Shown: positions 54,278 through 63,885, counted from the first letter of the stretch. The stretch: 64,000 nt of DNA from Wenzhouxiangella sp. (GCA_007694885.1 REEW01000100.1:1-64000), one strand, 5' to 3'. Notes: a model not told the origin generated them from the sequence alone. Numbers and translations are program-made.

Positions 54278-56733
54278 ACCCGCTGACCCTGTCGGCCCGC
54301 CTGCTGCTGCGCCAGGGGCGTTCGGGCGCTTTGCTCATTCTCGCAGTGGGGCTGATCGTTGCCACCGCGGCCCTGGTTGCCGTGGGCAGCTTCACCGACC
54401 GGGTCGGACGCGCACTGGAACGCCAGGCCGGCGAGGCACTGGCCGCCGACCTGGTGATCGCGGCCGGCCAGCGCATTCCGCAACGCATCATCGAGCAGGC
54501 CGAAAGTCTGGGCCTGGAAACCGCCGAGACGATCAGCGTCAACACCGCCCTGTTTGTCGGCGACGAGAGCCAGCTTGTCGACGTCAAGGCCGTGGGCCCG
54601 GGCTACCCGCTGCGCGGGCTCTTGCGCCTGGACCTGGGCCGAGGCGACCCGGAGCAGTCGTTGCGGGGCCAGCCCGAACCGGGCACCGCCTGGATGGATC
54701 CGCGTGCCCAGCGCGCACTCGATGCCGACATCGGCGATCAGGCCGAGGTCGGCGTCCTGGTCCTGGACATCAGCGCCATCCTGACCTATGAACCGGACCG
54801 GGCAGGCGCGGGCTTCGGATTTGCGCCTCGCCTGATGGTTCACCTGGACGACCTGAGGGCGAGCGAACTGCTGGGTCCGGGCGCGAGGGCGCGCCACCGG
54901 CTGCTGATGGCCGGTGAGGAGCGGGCACTGCGCGAATTCCGCCAGTGGTTTGGCGAGCAGGGCGAGGAAGGCCAGCGCCTGATCACCGCCGCTGACGCCG
55001 AAGACCAGACCGGAATGGCCCTGACCCAGGCCCGGCGCTTCCTCGGGGTGGCCGCTCTGACCGCCGTGATTCTGGCCGCGATCGCCATCTTGCTGTCGGC
55101 GCTGCGCTTTGCCGCCGCCCAGCGCGACCTGGTCGCGCTGCTCAAGACCTTCGGGGCCAGCTCCAGCCGAATCATGCTGGCCCTGGGCCTGTTGCTCGGC
55201 TACCTGGTTCTGGCGTCGGTCCTGGTCGGGGGTTTGATTGGCTGGGGAGCGCAGGATCTGATTGCGCGCATTCTCGCCGAGGGCCCGGAAACCGCGCTGC
55301 CGCCGGCGCGGATCGCCCCGATCTTCGGGGCCGGCCTGTTTACCGTGTTGTTGGCGGCAGGGTTTGCCCTGCCGCCCTTGATCAGTCTGCGGCGCGTACC
55401 GACGATGCGGATCCTCAATCGTTCCCTGGACACGCGCCCCGGACTGGCCGGCCTGCTTTGGCTGGTTCCGGTCCTGGGTGCGCTCACGATCCCGGTCATC
55501 CAGCTCGGCGATGTCCGCCTGGCCGTCATCGTCCTCGGCGGCAGCGCGGCCCTGGCCGGAACCCTCGCCCTGGCCGGCTGGCTGGCGATGCTGGCCACGG
55601 CAGTCCTGGCTCGCCGGGCCCGGGCGGGCTGGCGTTTCGGTCTGGCCGGCCTCCAGCGCCGGCGCACCGGCGGAATCGTGCAGATCACCGCGCTTGGCCT
55701 GGGCCTGATGTCGCTGCTGCTGCTGGTCGTGGTCCGGGCCGAGTTGCTGGAGCAGTGGCGCGGCAGCCTGCCGCCGGACACGCCGGATCATTTCATCATC
55801 AATATCCAGCCCGACCAGGTCGAGGCCGTGCGCGACAGCCTGGCAGATCAGGGCGCGGCCAACCTGCAGCTGCGCCCCATGGCCAACGTCAATCTGGTCG
55901 CAATCAACGATCAGCCGCCGCCGGCCCACCGCATGGCCGGACAGGTCAATGTCTCCTGGATCGATCGGCTGCCGCCGGCCAACGAGGTGATTGCCGGGGA
56001 GTTCTTTGCGCCCGGTGCGACCGACGAGGTTTCGCTGGCCAGGACCTGGGCGGACAATCTCGGGGTCGAACTCGGCGATGAGCTGAGCTTCGAGTCCGGC
56101 TCGCAGCGTTTCCAGGTCCGCGTGACCAGCATCCGCGAGGTCGACTGGAACTCGTTCAACGTCAACTTCTTCATTTTGCTGACGCCGGACGCGGAATCCT
56201 TTCTTCCTCATCAGCACATCGCCAGTTTCTACCTGGACGATGCGGCCACCGCGGACCTGCGCGAAATCACCCGCGCTTTCCCCAACCTCTCGGTCATCGA
56301 CATCGGCGCCATCATCGAGCGAGTCGGCGAAATCATCGACCAGGTCAGTCGCGCCGCCCAGGTCGTGTTCGGCTTCACCCTGCTGGCCGGGCTGGTCGTC
56401 CTCCTGGCCGCTCTCGAGGCCACCCGTGACGAACGCCGCCAGGAGTCGGCACTGATCCGAACCCTGGGCGCCGACGACGCCATGGTCCGGCGAGGCCTGC
56501 TGGTCGAATACAGCGTCATGGCCATCATCGCGGCCCTGCTGGCCACGCTGGGCTCGGCCCTGACCGGCTGGCTGCTGGCGGCCGAACTGTTCGCTTTCAC
56601 CTATCGGCCGTCACCGCTGTTGTTCGTTCTCGGCTTCGTGGTCGCCGCGGTCCTGGTCATCGGCAGCGGCTGGATCGGCAACCGTTCCGTGCTGTCCACA
56701 CCGCCGGTGCGCATTCTGCGGGCCGGACACTGA
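54274..56733 (+). CDS. ybbP: FtsX-like ABC permease, YbbP family
   Basis: An 819-residue membrane protein with two FtsX-type modules. It has an N-terminal span (LLILAVGLIVATAALVAVGSF), a large periplasmic domain, a block of spans near residues 260-370 and again near 385-500, a second periplasmic domain, and a C-terminal FtsX core (VVFGFTLLAGLVVLLAALEATRDERRQE). Length resembles E. coli YbbP (804). Start is GTG overlapping ybbA. Proposed to move or extract membrane-derived substrates; the substrate is unknown. Confidence 0.93.
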   Translation: MNPLTLSARLLLRQGRSGALLILAVGLIVATAALVAVGSFTDRVGRALERQAGEALAADLVIAAGQRIPQRIIEQAESLGLETAETISVNTALFVGDESQLVDVKAVGPGYPLRGLLRLDLGRGDPEQSLRGQPEPGTAWMDPRAQRALDADIGDQAEVGVLVLDISAILTYEPDRAGAGFGFAPRLMVHLDDLRASELLGPGARARHRLLMAGEERALREFRQWFGEQGEEGQRLITAADAEDQTGMALTQARRFLGVAALTAVILAAIAILLSALRFAAAQRDLVALLKTFGASSSRIMLALGLLLGYLVLASVLVGGLIGWGAQDLIARILAEGPETALPPARIAPIFGAGLFTVLLAAGFALPPLISLRRVPTMRILNRSLDTRPGLAGLLWLVPVLGALTIPVIQLGDVRLAVIVLGGSAALAGTLALAGWLAMLATAVLARRARAGWRFGLAGLQRRRTGGIVQITALGLGLMSLLLLVVVRAELLEQWRGSLPPDTPDHFIINIQPDQVEAVRDSLADQGAANLQLRPMANVNLVAINDQPPPAHRMAGQVNVSWIDRLPPANEVIAGEFFAPGATDEVSLARTWADNLGVELGDELSFESGSQRFQVRVTSIREVDWNSFNVNFFILLTPDAESFLPHQHIASFYLDDAATADLREITRAFPNLSVIDIGAIIERVGEIIDQVSRAAQVVFGFTLLAGLVVLLAALEATRDERRQESALIRTLGADDAMVRRGLLVEYSVMAIIAALLATLGSALTGWLLAAELFAFTYRPSPLLFVLGFVVAAVLVIGSGWIGNRSVLSTPPVRILRAGH

Positions 56734-56740
56734 AGCGATC

Positions 56741-58138
56741 TTGGCCAGCCAAGGCACCCCACCGGACCCGCAAGCCGAGCTGATCCTGAAAGGTCACCCG
56801 TGGCGGGTTGCCTGGGAAATGAGCTGGCCTGCGGTGGCCGCAATCACCCTGTTCGGCTTCAACGCGGTGCTGGACGCGGTCTACATCGGCCAGTTGCTTG
56901 GGCAGCAAGCGCTGGCGGGTGCGGTGATGGCCTACCCACTGACCCAGATCACCATGGGTCTGGGCTCGCTGGCCGGCATCGGCGGCGGCGTGGCCTTGTC
57001 GATCGCAATCGGGCGAGGCGACCAGCACACCCTGAGGCGTCTGCCGGGCACCGCCCTGACCATTTCGGCCCTGCTTGCCCTGCTCTATGCGCTGGTCGGT
57101 GGAGGGCTGGCCGAACAATGGGTCTACGCCATGGGCGCGCGCGACGAACTCATCCCGATTGCCGCCAGCTACCTGCGTGCTTCGGCTCTGGGCAGCATTG
57201 GCGCGCTCGCCGGACTCACCCTGAACATGCTGCTGCGCGGCGAGGGCAAGATGAAACTGGCCGCGCTGTACATGGGCGCCGGCCTGCTGGTGAACATGGC
57301 CCTGACCCCGATCCTGATCCTGGTGTTCGATCTGGGCGTGGCCGGCGCCGCCTGGGCGACCAACATCGGCAGCGCCTGCGGCGCCTGGCTGGTCTGGCGC
57401 CGTTACAGGCTGGGACGATCCAGCTACCCGGTTGACGCCGGCTACCTTGGCCTGCCCGGTGCGCTGACCCGGCGCATCGTCAAACTCGGAACACCGGCCA
57501 TGATCATGAGTTCCATGGGCGTTTTGCAGGCCGTGGTGGTGTTCAACGTCATTGCCCGGGTCGGCACCGAGTCCGATATCGCGTTCTACGGCGCGGCCTG
57601 GCGCATCGTGATCTTCATGCTCACGCCGCTGTTTGGCATGATGCGCGCCTTTCAACCCGTGGCCGGGTTCAACTACGGTGCCGATCAGTGGCAGCGGGTG
57701 CAGACCTGTTTCTGGACGTTCGTCAAGGCCGGCGCGCTGATCATCGTGCCGATCTGGGCGCTGATGGCCACGTTCCCGGCCCAGACGCTGTCACTGATGC
57801 TTCCCGGGGTGACGTTCAGCGATCAGGATCTTCATCACTTCCGCACCCTGATCATGCCGCTGCCGCTGCTGCCGCTGGTTTTCACGGCCCTGGCCCTGCT
57901 GCCGGCCATCGAACAGGCCGGCAAGGCCACCCTGGTGTCCGTCTCCCGCCAACTGCTGCTGTACGTGCCGGTGATGCTCATCGTGCCGCCGATCATCGGC
58001 ATCTCGGGGGTCTACTACGGCTCCATGGCGATCGAACTGATCTGCGCGGCCTGGCTGTTGGTGACCGTCCTGCTGGTCTTCCGGCAGCCGCCTTCAGACG
58101 ACCTTCAGGCCATGCGATCGGTTCGACCGAGAACCTGA
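56741..58138 (+). CDS. MATE family efflux transporter
   Basis: A 465-residue multidrug/toxin exporter-like protein with about 12 hydrophobic segments. It has the family regions VAWEMSWPAVAAITLFGF, AVLDAVYIGQLLGQQALAGA at the N-half, and GTPAMIMSSMGVLQAVVVF, FQPVAGFNYGA at the C-half. Start is TTG 7 bp after ybbP, with only TGAAG upstream, so it likely depends on ybbP translation. Substrate unknown. Confidence 0.88.
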   Translation: MASQGTPPDPQAELILKGHPWRVAWEMSWPAVAAITLFGFNAVLDAVYIGQLLGQQALAGAVMAYPLTQITMGLGSLAGIGGGVALSIAIGRGDQHTLRRLPGTALTISALLALLYALVGGGLAEQWVYAMGARDELIPIAASYLRASALGSIGALAGLTLNMLLRGEGKMKLAALYMGAGLLVNMALTPILILVFDLGVAGAAWATNIGSACGAWLVWRRYRLGRSSYPVDAGYLGLPGALTRRIVKLGTPAMIMSSMGVLQAVVVFNVIARVGTESDIAFYGAAWRIVIFMLTPLFGMMRAFQPVAGFNYGADQWQRVQTCFWTFVKAGALIIVPIWALMATFPAQTLSLMLPGVTFSDQDLHHFRTLIMPLPLLPLVFTALALLPAIEQAGKATLVSVSRQLLLYVPVMLIVPPIIGISGVYYGSMAIELICAAWLLVTVLLVFRQPPSDDLQAMRSVRPRT

Positions 58139-58149
58139 TTGGCCGAGAC

Positions 58150-58545
58150 TCAACGCCGCACGTCGCGCCGGATGTCAAAGACGGCGAAAAACTGATCGGG
58201 CTGATCGCCCTCGCGGCGGCCCGGCCGGCTGAGATGAACCCGACCGACGAATCGTCGGTTCTCCTGCAGCGGCATGCGGTACACCAGCAGACCATCGTCG
58301 GTCTCCGGCAAATGGTCATGGCCGATGAGCGTCAGCCAGGGCTGGCCGTTGAGATCGGCCACGGTCACCGGATGCTCGTGCCGTGCAGCGGAAGCCAGAT
58401 CGGTAAAAGCCCCGTTGTAAAACACCGCCTTGCCGCGCTTGTCCAGAGACAGCTCACTCGACAGGCGCTCGCACATCTCATCGGCAAGTTTCAGCGTCTC
58501 GCTGCTCATCAACTCCGATGGCTGAAGTTCGTCTTTGTCTTTCAT
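58150..58545 (-). CDS. Uncharacterised 131-aa protein
   Basis: Not recognised. A soluble, acidic N-terminus (MKDKDELQPSELMSSETL) leads into a helix (LADEMCERLSSEL), then a strand-rich region (PVTVADLNGQPWLTLIGHDHLP, GLLVYRMPLQENRRFVGRVHL). No signal or membrane segment. The ATG at 58545 is set by a very strong GGGGAGGAG 2-9 nt upstream; the frame is open further but without such a signal. It is convergent with the MATE gene and follows the BrkB-family gene by 85 bp. Confidence 0.65.
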   Translation of the reverse strand: MKDKDELQPSELMSSETLKLADEMCERLSSELSLDKRGKAVFYNGAFTDLASAARHEHPVTVADLNGQPWLTLIGHDHLPETDDGLLVYRMPLQENRRFVGRVHLSRPGRREGDQPDQFFAVFDIRRDVRR

Positions 58546-58630
58546 GCTCCTCCCCTCTCGAGTCGAATTGCGCCCGGCAGGCCCTGCCCGACATGCTCCA
58601 TTGTCGCGCCAATGGCCACGACCGGACAAG

Positions 58631-59602
58631 TCATTTTCCGGATGCCGGACGCGGTCCGTCCTCGACCAGTTCCCGATGGACGCAAACGGCCGTATTGCGC
58701 GGCCGGATTTCCAGACCCCGGGCCTGGCAATGTGCACGCGTAACCGCGGCACCGAACAACAGGATCAGCGAGGAATAATTGACCCATAGCAGGAGGATCA
58801 CCAGCGAGCCCGCCGCGCCGTAGGTCGAGGCCGGTGCCGCCTGGGCCAGGTAGATCGCGATCAACGAGCGGCCGATCGTGAACAGCAGCGCGGTAATGAA
58901 AGCACCGGCCAGAACGTCGCGCCAGCCCAGAATCACGTCCGGGAGAATCTTGAAAATGGCCGCGAAGAGTAGCGTGATGACGGTCAGCGACAGGACGAGC
59001 TCCAGGCTGATCATGGTCCAGCCCGGCACCGGCAGCCACTGCTCGGCAAACCCCATGACCGCGCGCAACGCCACGCTCAGCAGCAACGAGACCATGAGAA
59101 CAAAGCCGATCGCCAGAACAATGGTCAGCGACAGGACCCTGGACTGAAGAAACAGCCACAGGCTGTTGCGCGAAGGCCTCGGTGCCACGTCCCAGATCTG
59201 GTTGAGCGACTGCTGCATCTGGGCAAACACCGTGGTCGCCCCGACCACCGTGGCCGCAAGCCCCAGCAGGGTCGGCACCAGCCCGCCCTGGTCAATCTGC
59301 GAATTGACCACCGCCGTCTGCACGACCTCGGCCGCCTCGCTGCCCAGCACGTCCTGCAGCTGCTCGAAAATCCGGCCCTGCGCGGCCATCTCGCCAAGGA
59401 AGATACCGGCCACCGCCACCACCACGATGACCACCGGTGCAATGGAAAACACGGTGAAAAAAGCCAGCGCTGCAGCATGGACGAAGGCCTGGCTTTCCAG
59501 CCAGTTGGCCGTGGCCGACTTGAGAATATTCAACCAGGACCGTGCAATCCGAATCACCACCACGTCAATGCCGCTAGAATTCAACCAGACAGAAGTATGC
59601 AT
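58631..59602 (-). CDS. YihY/BrkB-family inner-membrane protein
   Basis: A 323-residue membrane protein of the YihY (UPF0761) family, once mislabelled RNase BN. It has six or more hydrophobic segments and the family patterns HAAALAFFTVFSIAPVVIV at the N-terminus, SLNQIWDVAPR, and the C-terminal YGAAGSLVILLLWVNYSSLILLFGAAVTRA. The Shine-Dalgarno before the ATG at 59602 is weak and the frame is open upstream, so the start is uncertain. Function unknown. Confidence 0.88.
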   Translation of the reverse strand: MHTSVWLNSSGIDVVVIRIARSWLNILKSATANWLESQAFVHAAALAFFTVFSIAPVVIVVVAVAGIFLGEMAAQGRIFEQLQDVLGSEAAEVVQTAVVNSQIDQGGLVPTLLGLAATVVGATTVFAQMQQSLNQIWDVAPRPSRNSLWLFLQSRVLSLTIVLAIGFVLMVSLLLSVALRAVMGFAEQWLPVPGWTMISLELVLSLTVITLLFAAIFKILPDVILGWRDVLAGAFITALLFTIGRSLIAIYLAQAAPASTYGAAGSLVILLLWVNYSSLILLFGAAVTRAHCQARGLEIRPRNTAVCVHRELVEDGPRPASGK

Positions 59603-59678
59603 CGATTGCCGGGTCAGAATGAACCACCCGCCTGTTTTCTCGCCCGCCGTATTCGCCCCCGAGAGGAGTTGAGAGCCG

Positions 59679-60425
59679 ATGGCCCGAGTCCTGGTCGTCC
59701 AGCACGTAGCCGCCGAACCGCTGGGCGTGCTCGATCCCATGCTGCGCCGACGCGGCCACCGGATCCGTTATGCCAACTTTGCCCGCCATCCCGAGGCGAC
59801 CCCGGATCTTGAACGCTATCAGGCCCTGATCCTGCTCGGCGGGCCGATGCAGGTTACCGATACGCAGCGGCATTCGCACCTCATCACCGAATGCCGCCTG
59901 ATCGAGCAGGCGCTCAAACGCGGCATCCCGGTTCTGGGGATCTGTCTCGGGGCCCAGCTGGTCACTCACGTCCTCGGTGGCCGGGTGGGTCCCTGCCCGA
60001 CCCCCGAGATCGGCTGGTATCCCGTCCACCCGACCGAGGCCACGCCCGGGGACCCGCTGCTCAAGACCATCCAGCAGCCGCAAGCCGTATTCCAGTGGCA
60101 CCACTGGGGTTTCGATTGCCCTCCCGAATCCACCGCCATCGCCGACAGCCCGGAAAGCGGCTGCCAGGCGTTTCGAGTCAACGGACACGCCTGGGGTTTG
60201 CAGTTCCACCTGGAACTCGATCAGCGCCTGATTCATCGCTGGCTGACCCTGCCCCAGTACCGGGAGGATCTGAAGGCATCGGGGCTGCCGGTCACGCCGG
60301 AACGAATCGAAGCCGATACGACACGCCTGCTGCCGGCCACACTGACCCTGGCCGAGCAGGTCTTCGGCGCCTGGCTGGATCGACTGGGCGACCCCGAGCA
60401 GCGTCTGGTTCTGAGCTCACGCTAA
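59679..60425 (+). CDS. Class I glutamine amidotransferase-like protein
   Basis: A 248-residue stand-alone GATase domain, resembling the GMP synthase/YfeJ-type group. The nucleophile elbow is GICLGAQLV (Cys near residue 89), with LILLGGPMQV before it. The catalytic His and Glu are in GLQFHLELDQ. Such proteins act on gamma-glutamyl compounds or are of unknown role; no synthetase partner is adjacent. It has GAGAGGAG about 11-18 nt before the ATG. Confidence 0.85.
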   Translation: MARVLVVQHVAAEPLGVLDPMLRRRGHRIRYANFARHPEATPDLERYQALILLGGPMQVTDTQRHSHLITECRLIEQALKRGIPVLGICLGAQLVTHVLGGRVGPCPTPEIGWYPVHPTEATPGDPLLKTIQQPQAVFQWHHWGFDCPPESTAIADSPESGCQAFRVNGHAWGLQFHLELDQRLIHRWLTLPQYREDLKASGLPVTPERIEADTTRLLPATLTLAEQVFGAWLDRLGDPEQRLVLSSR

Positions 60426-60508
60426 TGCACCCCGCCCCGATCCGGGGCCGCGGGGCCGCTAGCCGGCGTCTTTCCAGCGCCCCGAGACGGCGACAACAAC
60501 CAGGGCCA

Positions 60509-62299
60509 TCACTCGTCCAGCCCCATTCGCTGACGCGTCAGCGCCGCATCGCCTGGCTGCGGACTGAAGCGCCGATCCTCGCCGAGTTCGACGGCGCCGG
60601 ACAACACCGCCAGCACATGGTCGATGCCGGCCCAGCCGTAGGGCAGAATGGGGACCAGGCGAGCGCCCGCGCCCGGCACGTTCAGAAACGCATCGAAATG
60701 CTGGGCCCGATCAACTTCCCAGTAAGCCAGCCGAGCCGCTCCGCGCGCGCGCGCCTCTTGCACGTATGGCCGACTGGACAAGGCCGCCGGGATCAGGCCG
60801 TCCTCGCGGCCGTGGATCAGAAGGACAGGGATTTCCGGCAGACGGGCGGTGGCTCGCGTCTGTTCGACCGCGGCCCTGAGCGCGATCGCCTCGTCATGAT
60901 CGTGGATCCACAACTCACGCAGGCAGACCAGCCCGGGCAAAGCCGCATCCGCGCCTTCGGCCAGACCGTCGACCAAATCGATGCCGCCGCCCGGACCCAC
61001 CCCGGAATGCGTTGCCCACCAGGCCGCACGCTGGGCCTCGGATGCCTCGGCAGCCACCAGGGCATACCCGCAGGGCATATCGTCCGGTCCGCGACGCAGA
61101 TAGGCCGAGGCATAGCTGCCGGCCACGGCTCGCCACAGATCCAGGGCCACGTTTCCGGCCCCCAGGGCCAGGGCCGGCTCCTCGAATCCTGCCTCGAGCA
61201 GCAGCGCGCGGGCCAACTCCGGGTCCGCTGCTTCGAGCAAGCCGGCGGCGGCCAGGCTTTCACAACGTTGCCGGCCCATGGCGACCAGGACGGGATTGCC
61301 CAGCGGCTTGGCCAGGGTGCGCTCGGCATCGCCCAGCGCGCAGGGTTGATACAGTGCCGCCAGGGTGGCGTAGTCGTACAGTGGCGACTGGCCGGCAGAG
61401 GTGATGTTGGGCATCACCGCCACGACCGCGTCGAGCAAGCCTGCACTGTCGATTTCGGCCGCTCGCAGCGCTGCGGCGGCGCCGTTGGACAATCCGACCG
61501 CAATGACCCGGATCTCGCTTTGTTCAGGCAGACGATCCCGGAGTTGCTGCCGAGCGAAACCGGCGGCGGCCAGCACATGCCGCCCCCAGTCGGCTTCGGG
61601 ATGATCGCCGGAATGGGCGTGTTTCATGGCCAGCGCGCCGGTTTGAGGTGCATCCGTCGCGCGATGGCTGAAGGCCCGCAGCGCATCGCCGGCCGGACGC
61701 CGCAGGCCGGCCAGATCAGGACTGAGATCCCGATCGAGTTCATGATGATCGGTGCCGGCCCCCTTGTCGGTGTAGGCGATGGCACAGCCGCGCGTCAGCG
61801 CCGGCGGACCGGCCAGGGGAACGGCCCCGTAGACCCCGCGCGAGCCGGAGGCCGGAGCGATGAACAGGCAGGGCCGGTTCGTATCCAGGTTGTTCGGAAT
61901 CTGGACCAGCACGCGGAACGGGTGGCGGGCCCCGGCCAGCCGCAGCAGGGCACTGATCTCGTCACCGGCCACCGCCGGCAGCTCCTCGTACAACCCGCCC
62001 TCGCCAAGTCCTCCGGCCGGCCGCGGCACGGCCAGGGCGGTCCAGGCGTTGTGAATCGCCAGCCGCCGCAGTTCGGCCGCAGTCGGCGCACCGGGGTTGC
62101 CCGGCAGCGGGGACGATGCCTGCAACCCGGACAGACCCAGGCCCGCCGTCAACAGGTCGGCGTCATCGCCAAAGGTCGATTCAGACTGAGCAAGGACCGC
62201 CCAGTCCGGTGTCTGGTCACCGGCCCAGGCGGATTGGGCACCCGTGGCGCAGGGAAGGAACAAAGCGAGCATCAGCAAGGGGGTAAACGAAGTTCGCAT
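60509..62299 (-). CDS. D-(-)-3-hydroxybutyrate oligomer hydrolase
   Basis: Hydrolyses water-soluble 3-hydroxybutyrate oligomers to monomers during polyhydroxybutyrate breakdown. The 596-residue product has a signal peptide (FTPLLMLALFLPCATGAQSAWA), IAYTDKGAGTDHHELD, the nucleophile region AVGLSNGAAAAL near residue 260, PVLLIHGREDGLIP, and a late His in DRAQHFDAF. It is somewhat shorter than characterised enzymes (about 690-720 aa). The frame is open upstream; the ATG at 62299 begins the signal peptide. It is divergent from a 3-hydroxybutyrate dehydrogenase, which supports the call. Confidence 0.85.
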   Translation of the reverse strand: MRTSFTPLLMLALFLPCATGAQSAWAGDQTPDWAVLAQSESTFGDDADLLTAGLGLSGLQASSPLPGNPGAPTAAELRRLAIHNAWTALAVPRPAGGLGEGGLYEELPAVAGDEISALLRLAGARHPFRVLVQIPNNLDTNRPCLFIAPASGSRGVYGAVPLAGPPALTRGCAIAYTDKGAGTDHHELDRDLSPDLAGLRRPAGDALRAFSHRATDAPQTGALAMKHAHSGDHPEADWGRHVLAAAGFARQQLRDRLPEQSEIRVIAVGLSNGAAAALRAAEIDSAGLLDAVVAVMPNITSAGQSPLYDYATLAALYQPCALGDAERTLAKPLGNPVLVAMGRQRCESLAAAGLLEAADPELARALLLEAGFEEPALALGAGNVALDLWRAVAGSYASAYLRRGPDDMPCGYALVAAEASEAQRAAWWATHSGVGPGGGIDLVDGLAEGADAALPGLVCLRELWIHDHDEAIALRAAVEQTRATARLPEIPVLLIHGREDGLIPAALSSRPYVQEARARGAARLAYWEVDRAQHFDAFLNVPGAGARLVPILPYGWAGIDHVLAVLSGAVELGEDRRFSPQPGDAALTRQRMGLDE

Positions 62300-62375
62300 G
62301 GGTCGGCTCAGCGGGTAGGCGGCCAGAAGAGCGTAGCAGAGCCGGGGCCGGCCGCAATGGACTTTCGTACAGGCC

Positions 62376-62385
62376 CGCAGCTGCG
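62376..62385. promoter_or_regulatory. Palindrome in the hydrolase/dehydrogenase divergent region
   Basis: CGCAGCTGCG, a perfect 10-bp palindrome, flanked by CTTTCG (62362-62367) and CGAAAG (62384-62389). It lies 60 bp before the dehydrogenase ATG and 77 bp before the hydrolase ATG, so one regulator could serve both. Confidence 0.3.
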
Positions 62386-62444
62386 AAAGCTTTGCTAGTC
62401 TTGACCTTCCGGAGTTCTCTCCCCACCCAGGGCGCAATTCGACC

Positions 62445-63215
62445 ATGAGCGATCCGACCAGACGCATCCTGATCACCGGTGCCGGCTCCGGCATCGGCGC
62501 CGGCATTGCCGAGCAGCTGGCCGTGGCTGGACATGAACTGCTGGTCACCGATCTCGACGCAGCCGCTGCCGCCGCCGTGGCCGAGCGCATCGTCGGCCGG
62601 GGCGGACGCGCCCGGGCCTATGCCCTGGATGTCACCAGCGAGGACTCGGTGAACGACTTGTGCAATGCGCTGGATGGCCCGGTCGATGTTTTGATCAACA
62701 ATGCCGGACTGCAGCACGTATCGCGGCTGGAAGACTTCCCGATGGACAAGTGGGAGCTGCTGGTGCAGGTCATGCTGGTCGGCGTTGCCCGCCTGACCCG
62801 GGCGCTGTTGCCCGGCATGCGCGCGCAGGCCTTTGGCAGAATCATCAACATCGGTTCGATTCATTCCCTGGTTGCCAGCGCCTACAAAAGCGCCTACGTG
62901 TCGGCCAAGCACGGCCTGATCGGCTTTTCGCGCGTGCTGGCCCTGGAGACCGCCGACAGCGACATCACCATCAACACCGTGTGCCCGACCTATGTCCGCA
63001 CACCCCTGGTCGAACAGCAGATCGCCGACCAGGCCCGGGTACACGGGATTTCCCAGGAGGAAGTCATCGACCGCATCATGCTCAGCCCAATGCCGAAAGG
63101 CGTATTCATCAGCATGGAAGAACTGGCCGGCATCTGCGCGTTCCTGGTCTCGTCGACCGCCCGCAACATCACCGGCCAGGCAATCGTGGTCGACGGTGGA
63201 TGGACGGCCCAGTAA
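62445..63215 (+). CDS. bdhA: 3-Hydroxybutyrate dehydrogenase
   Basis: Oxidises D-3-hydroxybutyrate to acetoacetate with NAD. The 256-residue SDR has ITGAGSGIGAGIAEQL, an Asp after strand two (VTDLDA) favouring NAD, NNAGLQHVSRLEDFP, and the diagnostic HSLVASAYKSAYVSAKHGLIGF. It also has VCPTYVRTPLVEQQI, typical of this enzyme. It stands divergent from the oligomer hydrolase and its stop is followed at once by the response-regulator start. Confidence 0.92.
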   Translation: MSDPTRRILITGAGSGIGAGIAEQLAVAGHELLVTDLDAAAAAAVAERIVGRGGRARAYALDVTSEDSVNDLCNALDGPVDVLINNAGLQHVSRLEDFPMDKWELLVQVMLVGVARLTRALLPGMRAQAFGRIINIGSIHSLVASAYKSAYVSAKHGLIGFSRVLALETADSDITINTVCPTYVRTPLVEQQIADQARVHGISQEEVIDRIMLSPMPKGVFISMEELAGICAFLVSSTARNITGQAIVVDGGWTAQ

Positions 63216-63216
63216 T

Positions 63217-63885
63217 GTGTCCACGCGCGTTCTGATCGCCGACGATCACCCGCTCTTCCGGACCGCGCTGGTTCAGGCTCTGGGCGGCTGGCTGGCCGAC
63301 GCCGACATCCTGCAGGCGCGTGACCTGCCGGAAACCTTCGAGCAACTGGCCGCGCGTGAAGACATCGATCTGGTGCTGCTGGACCTGCACATGCCCGGCA
63401 ATCAGGGTCTGACCGGGCTGGCCTCGATCCGCTGTCAGTATCCGGCCGTGGCGGTGGTCGTGGTCTCGGCCAACGAGGATCCACAGGTCATCCGACGCGC
63501 TCTAGACCACGGAGCGGCCGGCTTCATCCCCAAAAGCTCCGGCCTGGACGAGCTGACCGAGGCCCTGAAGACCGTGCTCGACTGTCGCCAATGGGTGCCG
63601 GCGCACCTGGCCCGGGCCGTGACCGGGATCGACGATGCCCGCGGGGACCGCGACTTGGCCCGCCGCATGGCCGCCCTCACCCCTCAGCAGTTTCGCGTCC
63701 TGGCCATGGTCGCCAATGGAAGGCTCAACAAGCAGATTGCCGATGCCCTCAACATCCAGGAACGCACGGTCAAGGCCCACATGAGCGAGATCTTCCAGAA
63801 ACTCGACGTCCGCAACCGAACCCAGGCCGGCATTGCCTTTCGTCGTCTCGAGCTGATCGACCCGGCCAGCCGGGTCGATCTGTAA
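63217..63885 (+). CDS. LuxR/NarL-type response regulator
   Basis: A 222-residue two-component regulator. The receiver domain has the acidic pair in LIADDHPLFR, phospho-acceptor Asp in VLLDLHMPGNQG (near residue 57), and Lys in AGFIPKSS. The C-terminal LuxR HTH reads LTPQQFRVLAMVANGRLNKQIADAL, VKAHMSEIFQKL. It probably starts at the GTG one base after the bdhA stop, so it is co-expressed with the dehydrogenase. No sensor kinase is visible in the window; control of hydroxybutyrate use is an inference from position. Confidence 0.88.
   Translation: MSTRVLIADDHPLFRTALVQALGGWLADADILQARDLPETFEQLAAREDIDLVLLDLHMPGNQGLTGLASIRCQYPAVAVVVVSANEDPQVIRRALDHGAAGFIPKSSGLDELTEALKTVLDCRQWVPAHLARAVTGIDDARGDRDLARRMAALTPQQFRVLAMVANGRLNKQIADALNIQERTVKAHMSEIFQKLDVRNRTQAGIAFRRLELIDPASRVDL

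Noticed and set aside
53965-56217. 750-codon open frame on the minus strand
   Set aside because: Antisense to ybbA and ybbP; the translation is rich in Gln, Arg, Asp and Gly typical of GC-rich shadow frames.
60434-60448. GCCCC-GATCC-GGGGC as a terminator between the amidotransferase and hydrolase genes
   Set aside because: Only a 5-bp stem without U-run; too weak to report.
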